The notes under the pieces: generated by a model
Database searches by the model: none
What the model saw: only the letters and a program-made list of their open reading frames with translations
What the model was told of the DNA's origin: nothing
Position numbers and translations under genes: made by a program
NCBI GenBank assembly: GCA_951813615.1
Contig: OX638377.1
Span: forward strand, 5,305,739 to 5,369,738
DNA from: an uncultured Latescibacterota bacterium
GTDB taxonomy: Bacteria; Latescibacterota; UBA2968; UBA8231
Reading direction: 5' to 3'
DNA length: 64,000 bases
Shown: positions 41,512 through 49,360 of the stretch, in pieces
How the letters are laid out: every line of letters begins with the position of its first letter
Numbering within the stretch: the first letter of the stretch is position 1

Positions 41512-43014
41512 TGCTCCTCGGGGTATGCTAATAGAGATCGGCGATTTTGCGTACTGGGAGCGGCAGGCGGTGAAATCGGCGTTGCGGTACTCGCCTAGGT
41601 GAATAGACCCCGAAATGCGGTCTTCCGCAGCGCGACCCGCAAACAGGAAGGGGATGGTATCGCCCGGGCGGCTCACTTGGCTGCGCAGCTTTACCTGATC
41701 GCCTTCGATGACGCCGGCGATGGGCTGCTGGGAAAAATCACTTATGTGGGTGCCGCCGATCCAATGCCCCTCCTGTTCGAGGAATAGCTGGTGCTGGCTG
41801 CTGCTGCTCGAATAGTTGATGGTGAGATCCCAAGAACCGCTGACATCAGTTGTCGGAGGGGCTAGCTCCGTCGATTGAGGACTCCGTTGCGCGGATAGAA
41901 TGCGGTGAATCCGGTCGGCGACCACTTGGTCGTTGCCCGGCTGCATCTGGTTAGGGGTGATGCCGATAGAAGTGCGGCCGTTGGCACCGCCGCTGGCCAC
42001 GGCAATGCGGGGTGTATTGCGGGCGAAATCCTCGGCGACCTCTGCGCCGGTAATGTGCAAGATAGCTGGGTCCCAACTGATGGTGAGGACCGGGGCGCGG
42101 TTGGACAGGCCGGTGGGTTCGTTGACCTCGGTCAATACGCTGTCAATGCCGCGCACCCGCTGGGCGATATAGTCGAGATAGGACAGCCAAGTCTGCCATT
42201 CGGCGTCGTGATCGCGGCGCACCCAAGCCTCCACCGCCGCCAGCATCCCCATGATCTCTTCCTTGCCGATTTTGTCGTCGCGGCCCGGCCCGTGGTGCGG
42301 CGAACTGAATTGCCACGCCGACTGGAGCAGGGCTTTGTCGCCTAGCACCAAGCCGGCACACTGGGGCCCGCACAGAGCTTTGCCGCCGCTATAGGCCACG
42401 ACAGTAGCCCCCCTTTGCAAGTGGACATTGGGAATGGTGAGGTTTTCGGCCGCGGAGTCGGCGAGGATGGGAATGTTGTGCGGGCGGGCCACGTCGGCAA
42501 TGACCTCTAGGGAAAGCGGCTGGTCGGTAGCAGAGCCAGCCCCCGTGGTTATGTAGATCATGGCGGTGCGGGGATTGATGGCCCGCTCAAGCTCGGCTTG
42601 GGTTTCGACCATGACGATTTCGACGCCGATGCTGCGTACGGCATGGTCGTAGGCATTGCGCGAGTACCGGGGGATGATGACTTGGGTTTTGTCTAGGCCG
42701 GTCAAGTCCGGGATGCGGATCAGTTTTTCGGGGTTGCCGCCGGTGACGCAAGCCGCGGTGATGTGCTTGAGACCAGCGGCGCAGCCCGCCGGAATCAGGC
42801 CCCATTCGGCCCCAGTGATGTCAGCCAGTCTTTGGCCGACGGCTTCGGCGAGTTCGTCGTACTGGACGAAGTAGCCCGAGGCTGCTTCCATGGCTGCCAC
42901 AACTTCGGGGAGTTCGACCGAACCGCCGATGATGGTAAAGGTGCCACGGCAGTTGATGATGGGTTCGACGCCGATGGCTTGGTATATGTTTTGGTCGCTG
43001 GTGTCCAATGTCAT
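41497..43014 (-). CDS. SelA-fold PLP-dependent enzyme (aminotransferase/lyase-like) with extra C-terminal domain
   Basis: 505 residues, with GGGAGG ahead of the ATG. The first 385 residues are a fold-type I PLP enzyme: INCRGTFTIIGGSVELP at the start, GAEWGLIPAGCAAGLKH (phosphate loop), PILADSAAENL (Asp), and VVAYSGGKALCGPQCAGLVLG with the PLP Lys in SGGK. These marks fit the SelA/DgaE-like group, not true selenocysteine synthase. About 100 residues of beta-rich sequence (SGSWDLTINYSSSSSQHQLF, then GSIHLGEYRNADFTA) are added at the C-terminus, which is not usual for the family. It lies 43 bases downstream of a metal-dependent hydrolase gene in the same direction and may act on a sugar-derived amine. 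Confidence 0.83.
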   Translation of the reverse strand: MTLDTSDQNIYQAIGVEPIINCRGTFTIIGGSVELPEVVAAMEAASGYFVQYDELAEAVGQRLADITGAEWGLIPAGCAAGLKHITAACVTGGNPEKLIRIPDLTGLDKTQVIIPRYSRNAYDHAVRSIGVEIVMVETQAELERAINPRTAMIYITTGAGSATDQPLSLEVIADVARPHNIPILADSAAENLTIPNVHLQRGATVVAYSGGKALCGPQCAGLVLGDKALLQSAWQFSSPHHGPGRDDKIGKEEIMGMLAAVEAWVRRDHDAEWQTWLSYLDYIAQRVRGIDSVLTEVNEPTGLSNRAPVLTISWDPAILHITGAEVAEDFARNTPRIAVASGGANGRTSIGITPNQMQPGNDQVVADRIHRILSAQRSPQSTELAPPTTDVSGSWDLTINYSSSSSQHQLFLEQEGHWIGGTHISDFSQQPIAGVIEGDQVKLRSQVSRPGDTIPFLFAGRAAEDRISGSIHLGEYRNADFTACRSQYAKSPISISIPRGAPLAT

Positions 43015-43057
43015 GCGGGCCTCCCTTGTGGATTGTGGATGAACGAACTTGCAAAGG

Positions 43058-43897
43058 TCAGGTCAGTCCCCAGATACGGGCGGCTGTACCGCCTAGCATC
43101 TGGTCTTTTTCGCGCTGGCTGAGAAAGTCGAAACCCTCCTGCACTAGGCGCAACTCCTCGGCTAGAGTCGGCCAGTTGTGCTTGGTGCGGTGGTGCCCCG
43201 GATAACCCGTGCCCCACAGCATGCGCTCGGCCCCAAAGGCGTGGTGCAGACGCTGGATGAAGGGGTGTACGTCGGCATAGGGGAAACTTTCCCGCGAGCG
43301 GCCGTGGACATCCGATATTTTCACCGCCACGTTGTCGAAGTTAGCTAGCTCGACGATGGGCTGAAAAGCCTCGGCTGGCTCGTCGAGGTTGGGATAGCCC
43401 ATGTGGTCCAACAGCAGGGGCATCTGCGGATGGCGGCGGGCGATTTCAGCTATTTGATCGGCGCAAGCGGCGTTGAGATGGAATTGGATGACAGCGTCCA
43501 TTGCGGCTAGGACTTCCCACAGGGGACGGTTCTGAGGCGTGGTCAGGACTTTTTCGTCCGGGTAGTACATGGGATGGAAGCGGAAACCGAGCAAGCCGCG
43601 TTCTTCCATCCAGTAGCGCGCCTGATCGGCGTTGTCCGGGTTTTGCGGGTCGAGCATGCCGTGGCCGATAGAGCGGTCGGGGAAGCGGGCCTGCGAATCG
43701 GCGATATAGCCGTTGTCCCAGGTGGACCAGCTAGTCTGCACCAAGACGCTGCGATCAACGCCATTTTGGTCCATGTCCTCGATCAGCTCGTCGGCGGTGG
43801 CGGGTTCGTCCGGCTTGGAGGTCCAGTTGGGGGCGGTGGGTCCGATAGGATATTTCTCGGACATTTCCCAGATGTGGACGTGGGTATCGACGATCAT
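43058..43897 (-). CDS. amidohydrolase-2-family TIM-barrel metal hydrolase/decarboxylase
   Basis: 279 residues with AAAGGAA upstream. The N-terminal MIVDTHVHIWEMSEKYPIG holds the HxH of the family; FRFHPMYYPDEK, LLLDHMGYP and VAVKISDVHG are the later strands, and WGTGYPGHH near the end supplies the conserved acidic-strand region, although the usual Asp there (GTD or GSD) is replaced by Gly-Tyr. The family hydrolyses lactones or decarboxylates aromatic acids. It sits between a PLP enzyme and a DUF4838 protein, in one likely operon. Confidence 0.88.
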   Translation of the reverse strand: MIVDTHVHIWEMSEKYPIGPTAPNWTSKPDEPATADELIEDMDQNGVDRSVLVQTSWSTWDNGYIADSQARFPDRSIGHGMLDPQNPDNADQARYWMEERGLLGFRFHPMYYPDEKVLTTPQNRPLWEVLAAMDAVIQFHLNAACADQIAEIARRHPQMPLLLDHMGYPNLDEPAEAFQPIVELANFDNVAVKISDVHGRSRESFPYADVHPFIQRLHHAFGAERMLWGTGYPGHHRTKHNWPTLAEELRLVQEGFDFLSQREKDQMLGGTAARIWGLT

Positions 43898-43962
43898 GGG
43901 CGGTTCCTTTCAGGTTGGTCGAGGATTGGGACTCCCTCGATCTGAATGCTTTGACCTGCGCG

Positions 43963-46239
43963 CTACATGCGCTTCTCGTAGAGAAAAGGACGGCGCCAGA
44001 TGCCGCCCATGTGATGCTCATTGTGCAGGCGCAAAGCTAGGGTGTGGGTGCCGGGAGACAGGACCTCGCTCAGATCGACATCCCATTCAAAGCGGTAGTC
44101 GTTGTGCCACCACATGGGACGCCAGTCGCGGTGCCCGACTAAGTAGCCATCGACGTAGAACCAAGCCTTGCCAAATAGGCCGGGAAAGCGAATGTGCAGC
44201 GCTTGGCCGGCCTCCGCTGCGCTGATCTCGATATCCGTGCGGTACCAGACAAAGCCATTGTACTCGCCGCCATCGGCCGCAGCAACTCCTTGGACTTCCA
44301 TGTAAAGATCGGTGCGCAGCGGTCGCCAGGACGACAGGTCGAGATCGGGACGCCCCCAGCCTTGGTGCAGACCGGCATCGTGCGGGTCCGTGCGGAAGGT
44401 CCATTCGAGAGGGAGCTTTTGCACTAGACGGCCTTGGGGACCGTGCGTCAATTTGCTCAGATCCCGGTATTGCTCGACTTCGCCGGTCCACCACGGGTCG
44501 CCTTGCTCTAGGCCGATGGTGGTGAACGTAGGGTGCATTTGCGTCAGGCTGTCGCGCCAAGCAAGGCCCCTTTCACCGGCTTGGACGGCGGCTGGGTAAT
44601 CTACCTGCGTGACGGCTTGGGCGACCATGTCCATGTAGTTTTGCAAAACGCCAAAGCCAGCCCTGACAAATCGCACACGCTGGACGAATAAGTCATCGGG
44701 TGTCAAGTCGGCGACTAGGATTTCGGCCTCGGCGACGTGGAGGGCCAGCATTTGCACTAATTCCGGCGTGTACACTGTGGGAGCTAGCATGAATTCGTGC
44801 TCGTGGGACGACGTTTGTTCCCAAGCGCGGTGGATGGCCTGCCAATAGGCGCGCATGGGCGCGGCGGCTGGGCCGAAAAAGCGGGGATAGAACTCTTCTA
44901 GCACGGCTTCGACGTCCACATCGGGATCCCAGTAGAGACGAGCTCTCAGATACAGGTTGAGGAACGTCGTCGCCATGGCGCCCCGGCTCTCGGTATCGAC
45001 TCCGAGGATGCCAGCGGCGCGGTAGTGCTGGATGTCTTGGCGAATGGCTTGGATAGAGGGGTTGGGGATGTCGCGCCAGACCAACATGCTTTGGTCGTAG
45101 TCGTAGATGATGAGGCGGCCCTGCATGGTCTGGCTCCAGCGGTACATGACGTCGCGGTACTCTTGGCTGGGTGGACAAGCGGGATCGTCCATGCCGTGGA
45201 TGGGGCAGACGTCAATGGGTGCCAGGTACGCAACCAGAGGCTCGGCAGCCTCCGTGCGGCGCTGGGGTGGCAAGGTGATATTGGAATAGGCTAGGAAGCC
45301 AATACGGCGGTCGGGGAAACGGACTTGGGTTATCTCGGCGACGTTGTTGTACAGGGCCATGAAAGGGTCGGTGAGGGCCGGAGACATGAAGTTTTTGTCC
45401 CATAGACCGGCGGCCAAGACCGAGTCGGAGGCGCAGGCCAGATCGTAGAGGCCATCGTCCATGCCCAGGGATACGGCTTGGGCTCCCTCGGCAAAGCGCT
45501 CCATGACTTGCGCGGCAATGTGGCGGGCCGTAGCGGGATCGGATAGGCAGATGGCTTGAGCCGAGGCTTCATCGTCCAGCAGATCCTCGACGTAGTGGCC
45601 CAAGGCGTGGCCAGCCGGCACGGACAGGTCGTTGAGCCGGTTGCGTCGCATGAATTCAGCCTGACCGCTGTTGTCGCCGTGCCAAGAGAGCCAGTAGCGC
45701 CGCACCTCAAAGGGCGGGGCATAGGCTACGTCGAAGGTGTCGATGGTTAGGGTGGATTGCCGGGGGATGCTGGTGCCGAAGTCAGTGGGTAGGTACCAGC
45801 GGCAACCCCAGTGGTGCAGCAATTCTATAGCGGCATAGTAGTGCGATTCGTCGTTGGTCCCGACCAGATAGATGCGGTTGTCCTGGCGCTGGGCGATAAT
45901 GGCGTCACTGCGCAGGACGGGCCGAGGCTTTTGCAGGGCTTGTAGGCGGGGTCCTAAGAATGGCTCGGCTTCGAGGGCAGCCCGGCCTACCAGAATGAGC
46001 GGGGTCGCTTCGGCTAGGGCTTGATGTAGGGCGTCGGACTGGTCAATGAGTGGTAGGCGGGCACCGCTCATTTCCTCGATATAGCGCACCAAGTCGCTGG
46101 CGGCGCGGCGCTCCCACTCGCCCGCTTCGGGGTGGACGCCGACGCGAGCTTGGCTCTGTCCTTGCTCGACGATGGGGAGCGGAGCTTCGGCCAAGGCATG
46201 GCCGAATAAGAGCAGGCATAAGGTCAGTGCGAGGCGCAT
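43963..46239 (-). CDS. DUF4838-family exported protein (alpha-glucuronidase-like fold)
   Basis: 758 residues with AGGAGG ahead of the ATG and a signal peptide (LALTLCLLLFGHALA). Residues 30-130 match the GH67-type N-terminal domain (AASDLVRYIEEMSGARLPL). The DUF4838 barrel follows (CRWYLPTDFGTSIP, SWHGDNSG, SLGMDDGLYDL, YSNITLPP, GVDTESRGAMATTFLNLYL). The last 130 residues are a GH2-like jelly roll (WYRTDIEIS, FGKAWFYVDGYLVG, LALRLHNEHHMGG). A polysaccharide- or glycoside-acting role outside the cytoplasm is likely, but the catalytic residues are unassigned. Confidence 0.86.
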   Translation of the reverse strand: MRLALTLCLLLFGHALAEAPLPIVEQGQSQARVGVHPEAGEWERRAASDLVRYIEEMSGARLPLIDQSDALHQALAEATPLILVGRAALEAEPFLGPRLQALQKPRPVLRSDAIIAQRQDNRIYLVGTNDESHYYAAIELLHHWGCRWYLPTDFGTSIPRQSTLTIDTFDVAYAPPFEVRRYWLSWHGDNSGQAEFMRRNRLNDLSVPAGHALGHYVEDLLDDEASAQAICLSDPATARHIAAQVMERFAEGAQAVSLGMDDGLYDLACASDSVLAAGLWDKNFMSPALTDPFMALYNNVAEITQVRFPDRRIGFLAYSNITLPPQRRTEAAEPLVAYLAPIDVCPIHGMDDPACPPSQEYRDVMYRWSQTMQGRLIIYDYDQSMLVWRDIPNPSIQAIRQDIQHYRAAGILGVDTESRGAMATTFLNLYLRARLYWDPDVDVEAVLEEFYPRFFGPAAAPMRAYWQAIHRAWEQTSSHEHEFMLAPTVYTPELVQMLALHVAEAEILVADLTPDDLFVQRVRFVRAGFGVLQNYMDMVAQAVTQVDYPAAVQAGERGLAWRDSLTQMHPTFTTIGLEQGDPWWTGEVEQYRDLSKLTHGPQGRLVQKLPLEWTFRTDPHDAGLHQGWGRPDLDLSSWRPLRTDLYMEVQGVAAADGGEYNGFVWYRTDIEISAAEAGQALHIRFPGLFGKAWFYVDGYLVGHRDWRPMWWHNDYRFEWDVDLSEVLSPGTHTLALRLHNEHHMGGIWRRPFLYEKRM

Positions 46240-46292
46240 GGTTGCCTCCTAGAGGATTTAGAAGTCTCTCAATACCGACTGCTTTTGATTTC

Positions 46293-46862
46293 CTAGCGCC
46301 CAACCATATCGACGAAATAGCGATGGATGCTCAAATCGCTGGTCAGTTCAGGATGGAACGAGGCGACGAGCATTTGGCCTTGGCGTGCCACGACCACATC
46401 GTCGCCGCAGGTCGCCAGCGCTGCGACCTCGTCGCCCAACCGAGCGATGCGGGGTGCGCGGATAAAGATCATCGGCAGTGATCGCGGTTGCCCATCCGCC
46501 GTCCAAACGCCCGTCCCCTCGAAGCTATCGACTTGGCGGCCGTAGCTGTTGCGCTCGACGTCGATGTCGATTAGGCCGAGGGACTTTTGCGGCGGGTTGG
46601 AGACGCTTTTGGCCAACAGGATCATTCCGGCGCAGGTGCCAAAAATGGGGTTGCCGGTCGCGGCGAAGTTCCGCAGCGGTGCCCAGAAACCCCAAGAGTC
46701 CATGAGCTTGATTAGCGTCGTGCTCTCGCCGCCGGGGAAGATTAGGCCGTCAACTGTGGACAATTGTTCCGGCTTTTTGACCACGCGAGATTCGACGGCC
46801 AATGCGTCGAGCATTTTGCCGTGGGCCGCGTAGTCGCCCTGAAGTCCCAAAATTCCAATCAT
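46293..46862 (-). CDS. pdxT: pyridoxal 5'-phosphate synthase glutaminase subunit
   Basis: 189 residues, the usual length. Class I glutaminase triad: C77 (GTCAGMILLA), H170 and E172 (SFHPELT). LQGDYAAH and FPGGESTTL are PdxT signatures. It releases ammonia from glutamine for PdxS, making PLP in the R5P/G3P-dependent route. It follows pdxS by 68 bases that contain a hairpin. No strong ribosome binding site is visible; a GGGGT run on the 3' arm of that hairpin is the closest. Confidence 0.97.
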   Translation of the reverse strand: MIGILGLQGDYAAHGKMLDALAVESRVVKKPEQLSTVDGLIFPGGESTTLIKLMDSWGFWAPLRNFAATGNPIFGTCAGMILLAKSVSNPPQKSLGLIDIDVERNSYGRQVDSFEGTGVWTADGQPRSLPMIFIRAPRIARLGDEVAALATCGDDVVVARQGQMLVASFHPELTSDLSIHRYFVDMVGR

Positions 46863-46872
46863 GTCATAAGAT

Positions 46873-46904
46873 TACCCCGTCCCTGACAGAGCAGAGACGG
46901 GGTA
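46873..46904 (-). promoter_or_regulatory. hairpin between pdxS and pdxT
   Basis: TACCCCGTC at 46873-46881 and GACGGGGTA at 46896-46904 are exact inverted copies around a 14-base loop. On the minus strand no T-run follows, so it is more likely an mRNA processing or translation-control hairpin than a terminator. One arm holds the only G-rich stretch ahead of pdxT. Confidence 0.5.
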
Positions 46905-46930
46905 TTTTCCGTTTGCATCTGTGCGGCGTC

Positions 46931-47830
46931 CTACCAGCCGCGAGTTTGTAGTTTGTCCTTCTCTTCGAGGGTGTCGATGTTGATGCCGACCATGGCCTCG
47001 CCGAGGTTTTCGGAGACGCGGATCAGGACCTCTGGGTCGTCGTAGTGGGTGGTGGCCTCGACGATGGCTTTGGCGCGGATGGCCGGATCGCCGGACTTAA
47101 AGATCCCAGAGCCGACGAAAACGGCCTCAGCGCCGAGTTGCATCATCAGCGAGGCATCGGCTGGCGTGGCGACGCCGCCGGCGGCAAAATTGGGCACTGG
47201 CAGCTTGCCGTGCTCGGCGACCCAGCGGACCAATTCATACGGTGCGCCCAGATCCTTAGCTGCCGTCATTAGCTGTTCGGGACGCAGCACGGTCAGCCGA
47301 CGAATTTCGTCGGTCACCGAGCGCATGTGGCGCACGGCCTCGACGATGTTGCCCGAGCCAGCTTCGCCCTTGGTGCGGATCATAGCCGCGCCTTCGCCAA
47401 TCCGCCGCAGGGCTTCGCCGAGGTTGCGGCAACCGCAGACGAAAGGGACTTCAAAGGCGAACTTATCGACGTGATAGTGCTCGTCGGCCGGCGTTAGGAC
47501 TTCGCTTTCGTCGACGTAGTCGATCCCGAGGGCTTGGAGCATCTGCGCTTCGGCAAAGTGGCCAATGCGGCATTTGGCCATGACCGGAATGGAGGTCGCC
47601 TCCATGATCTGGCGCAGCTTCTCAATGCTCGACATGCGCGACACCCCGCCTTCCGCGCGGATGTCGGCGGGCACTCTTTCCAGTGCCATGACCGAGGTCG
47701 CCCCGGCGTCTTCGGCGATCTTGGCTTGGTCCGCGGTGACGACGTCCATGATGACGCCGCCCTTGAGCATTTCGGCGAGGCCGGTTTTGAGGCGCAGGGT
47801 GCCAGTCTGGCCGTTTTGTATCTCGCTCAT
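46931..47830 (-). CDS. pdxS: pyridoxal 5'-phosphate synthase lyase subunit
   Basis: 299 residues with AAAGGAG ahead of the ATG. The active-site residues are D29 (VIMDVV), K86 (PVMAKCRIGH) and K154 (IRTKGEAGSGN). The sequence is close to the family throughout (GVSRMSSIEKLRQIMEATSIP, read here as MSSIEKLRQIM, and FAAGGVATPADA). It condenses ribose 5-phosphate, glyceraldehyde 3-phosphate and ammonia into PLP, forming the dodecamer with PdxT. PLP is the cofactor of the SelA-fold enzyme nearby. Confidence 0.98.
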   Translation of the reverse strand: MSEIQNGQTGTLRLKTGLAEMLKGGVIMDVVTADQAKIAEDAGATSVMALERVPADIRAEGGVSRMSSIEKLRQIMEATSIPVMAKCRIGHFAEAQMLQALGIDYVDESEVLTPADEHYHVDKFAFEVPFVCGCRNLGEALRRIGEGAAMIRTKGEAGSGNIVEAVRHMRSVTDEIRRLTVLRPEQLMTAAKDLGAPYELVRWVAEHGKLPVPNFAAGGVATPADASLMMQLGAEAVFVGSGIFKSGDPAIRAKAIVEATTHYDDPEVLIRVSENLGEAMVGINIDTLEEKDKLQTRGW

Positions 47831-47907
47831 AGCGAATCTCCTTTAGAGCAGTTCCTTAAAAACATATTCCAAAACATCCCCTCACGCAATTTTCGTCCGG
47901 GGTAGAA

Positions 47908-49347
47908 TCAGGTGCCGCGCAGGCTCTGCCAGTAGGTGCGGCAAAGGTTGCGGGCGAAGAGCAAGAGGGCGGCTGAGGCCGCGCCGACGCCGAGGACCGC
48001 ACCAACGACGAGGACAGCGAGCGGTGACCAGGGCAGCAGGGGGCGGGCCAGCAAGAGGACAGTGAAGACGCAGGCGACTACCAAACCGGGGCGGCTGAGG
48101 GCGGCGAGATAGGTTGCAAAAGGCAGACCGATCAAGCGGTTGACGAGACACTGCGAAAGCAGCAAGAACAGCAAAGCCGCGGCGGCGATGACGCTGGCCA
48201 CGCCTTCGACGCCGCGCGGCAGGCCATAGAAGTATAGGGCCGGGATCAGCACCGCCATGCTAAAGAGCGACCAATAGAAAGACCAGTTGGTCTTGCCTTT
48301 GGCCATAAAAATCGAGCCGACCAAGGTGCTGGCGACTTTCAAAAGCGTGGCCGCGGCCAACAGGCGCAACACCATCCACATCGGCTCGGTGTTGAGCAAG
48401 ACGGCAATCTCCGGCGCAAAGACGAATATCCCCGCGAGGACCGGACCCAGCGCTAGCACGAAGCCCTGTACCGAGGACAAATAGCCTCGGCGCAGGAGCG
48501 AGTCGTCGTCCACGATCGTCGAAAAGGTTGGGAAGGAGACGCGCTGAATGGTCGTAGCCAGCCGGGTCAGGGGTTGCAAGGTCAATCGCTCGGCCAAGCT
48601 GTAATAGGCTTGGGCCGTGGCCCCCAGAGGTATGAAGATAAAGAGGTAAGCGATCTTGCCATTGAGAAGGGCCACCACGCGCGAACCCGTGAGATTTAGC
48701 GCGAAGCCAAGGATCTGGCGCAGTGCTTGGAGCCGGAAGCGCAGGCGCGGGAGCCAGCGGGCCGAGAGGGCGAGGCTGCTGAAGAGACCTAGTTCGCGTA
48801 CAACTGATCCGATAACCGGGACTAGGACGCCCAATTCGGGTCGCCAGAAAAGCAGCAGCGTCACTGTAAGGCCGAAGGTCAGGACCGAAACGAGCTCGGA
48901 AAGGGCCACGGCGCGGAAGTCGAGGTCGCGCTGCAGTCTGGCCCGCAACAGGCCCGCCAGTGAGGCGCAGGGGATTGCCAAGCAGAGCGTGCGCAGGACG
49001 CGGCCGAAGGTGTGCGGGTCTTCGCCCCCCAAAAGAGGAGCGAGCCAAGAGACGGCAGCGATGACTGCGGCGGTCAGCAGCAGTCCCCAGCTCAAACAAG
49101 TCCAGAAGGCCGTGTCGAAGTGTTCCTCGCCCGCGTCTGGTAGCTGGACCAGGGCCGCACCCAAGCCTAAGTCGCCGACCAGCGATAGGAGCATCACTAG
49201 GGCGAGTGCCCACTCAAAATGGCCCAACTTTTCGAGCGGCAAGAGCTTGTAGAGCGCCAGCATGACGCCGAGTTGGATAACAGAGGCGCTGCCGTTCCAG
49301 AGAAAACCGCGCAGGGCGCGCGTGGCCAGAGAGAGCGAGGCGCTCAC
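47908..49347 (-). CDS. polysaccharide flippase (Wzx/RfbX-like, MOP superfamily)
   Basis: 479 residues with about 12-14 membrane helices. It starts at a GTG at 49347, 13 bases after the stop of the upstream transglutaminase-like gene; no good ribosome binding site is visible. RALRGFLWNGSASVIQLGVM, DLGLGAALVQLPD and QRVSFPTFSTI are typical of the WzxC/lipopolysaccharide export group. It would flip lipid-linked glycan units to the periplasmic side. No glycosyltransferases lie nearby, so its locus appears detached. Confidence 0.9.
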   Translation of the reverse strand: MSASLSLATRALRGFLWNGSASVIQLGVMLALYKLLPLEKLGHFEWALALVMLLSLVGDLGLGAALVQLPDAGEEHFDTAFWTCLSWGLLLTAAVIAAVSWLAPLLGGEDPHTFGRVLRTLCLAIPCASLAGLLRARLQRDLDFRAVALSELVSVLTFGLTVTLLLFWRPELGVLVPVIGSVVRELGLFSSLALSARWLPRLRFRLQALRQILGFALNLTGSRVVALLNGKIAYLFIFIPLGATAQAYYSLAERLTLQPLTRLATTIQRVSFPTFSTIVDDDSLLRRGYLSSVQGFVLALGPVLAGIFVFAPEIAVLLNTEPMWMVLRLLAAATLLKVASTLVGSIFMAKGKTNWSFYWSLFSMAVLIPALYFYGLPRGVEGVASVIAAAALLFLLLSQCLVNRLIGLPFATYLAALSRPGLVVACVFTVLLLARPLLPWSPLAVLVVGAVLGVGAASAALLLFARNLCRTYWQSLRGT

Positions 49348-49360
49348 AGGCTAGGTAGCT

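Noticed and set aside
41497..43014. True selenocysteine synthase (SelA) to serve the selenoprotein
   Set aside because: The PLP motif (SGGKALCGPQ) and overall pattern fit the SelA-like/DgaE group, and the extra C-terminal domain is foreign to SelA. No selB or tRNA-Sec is in the window.
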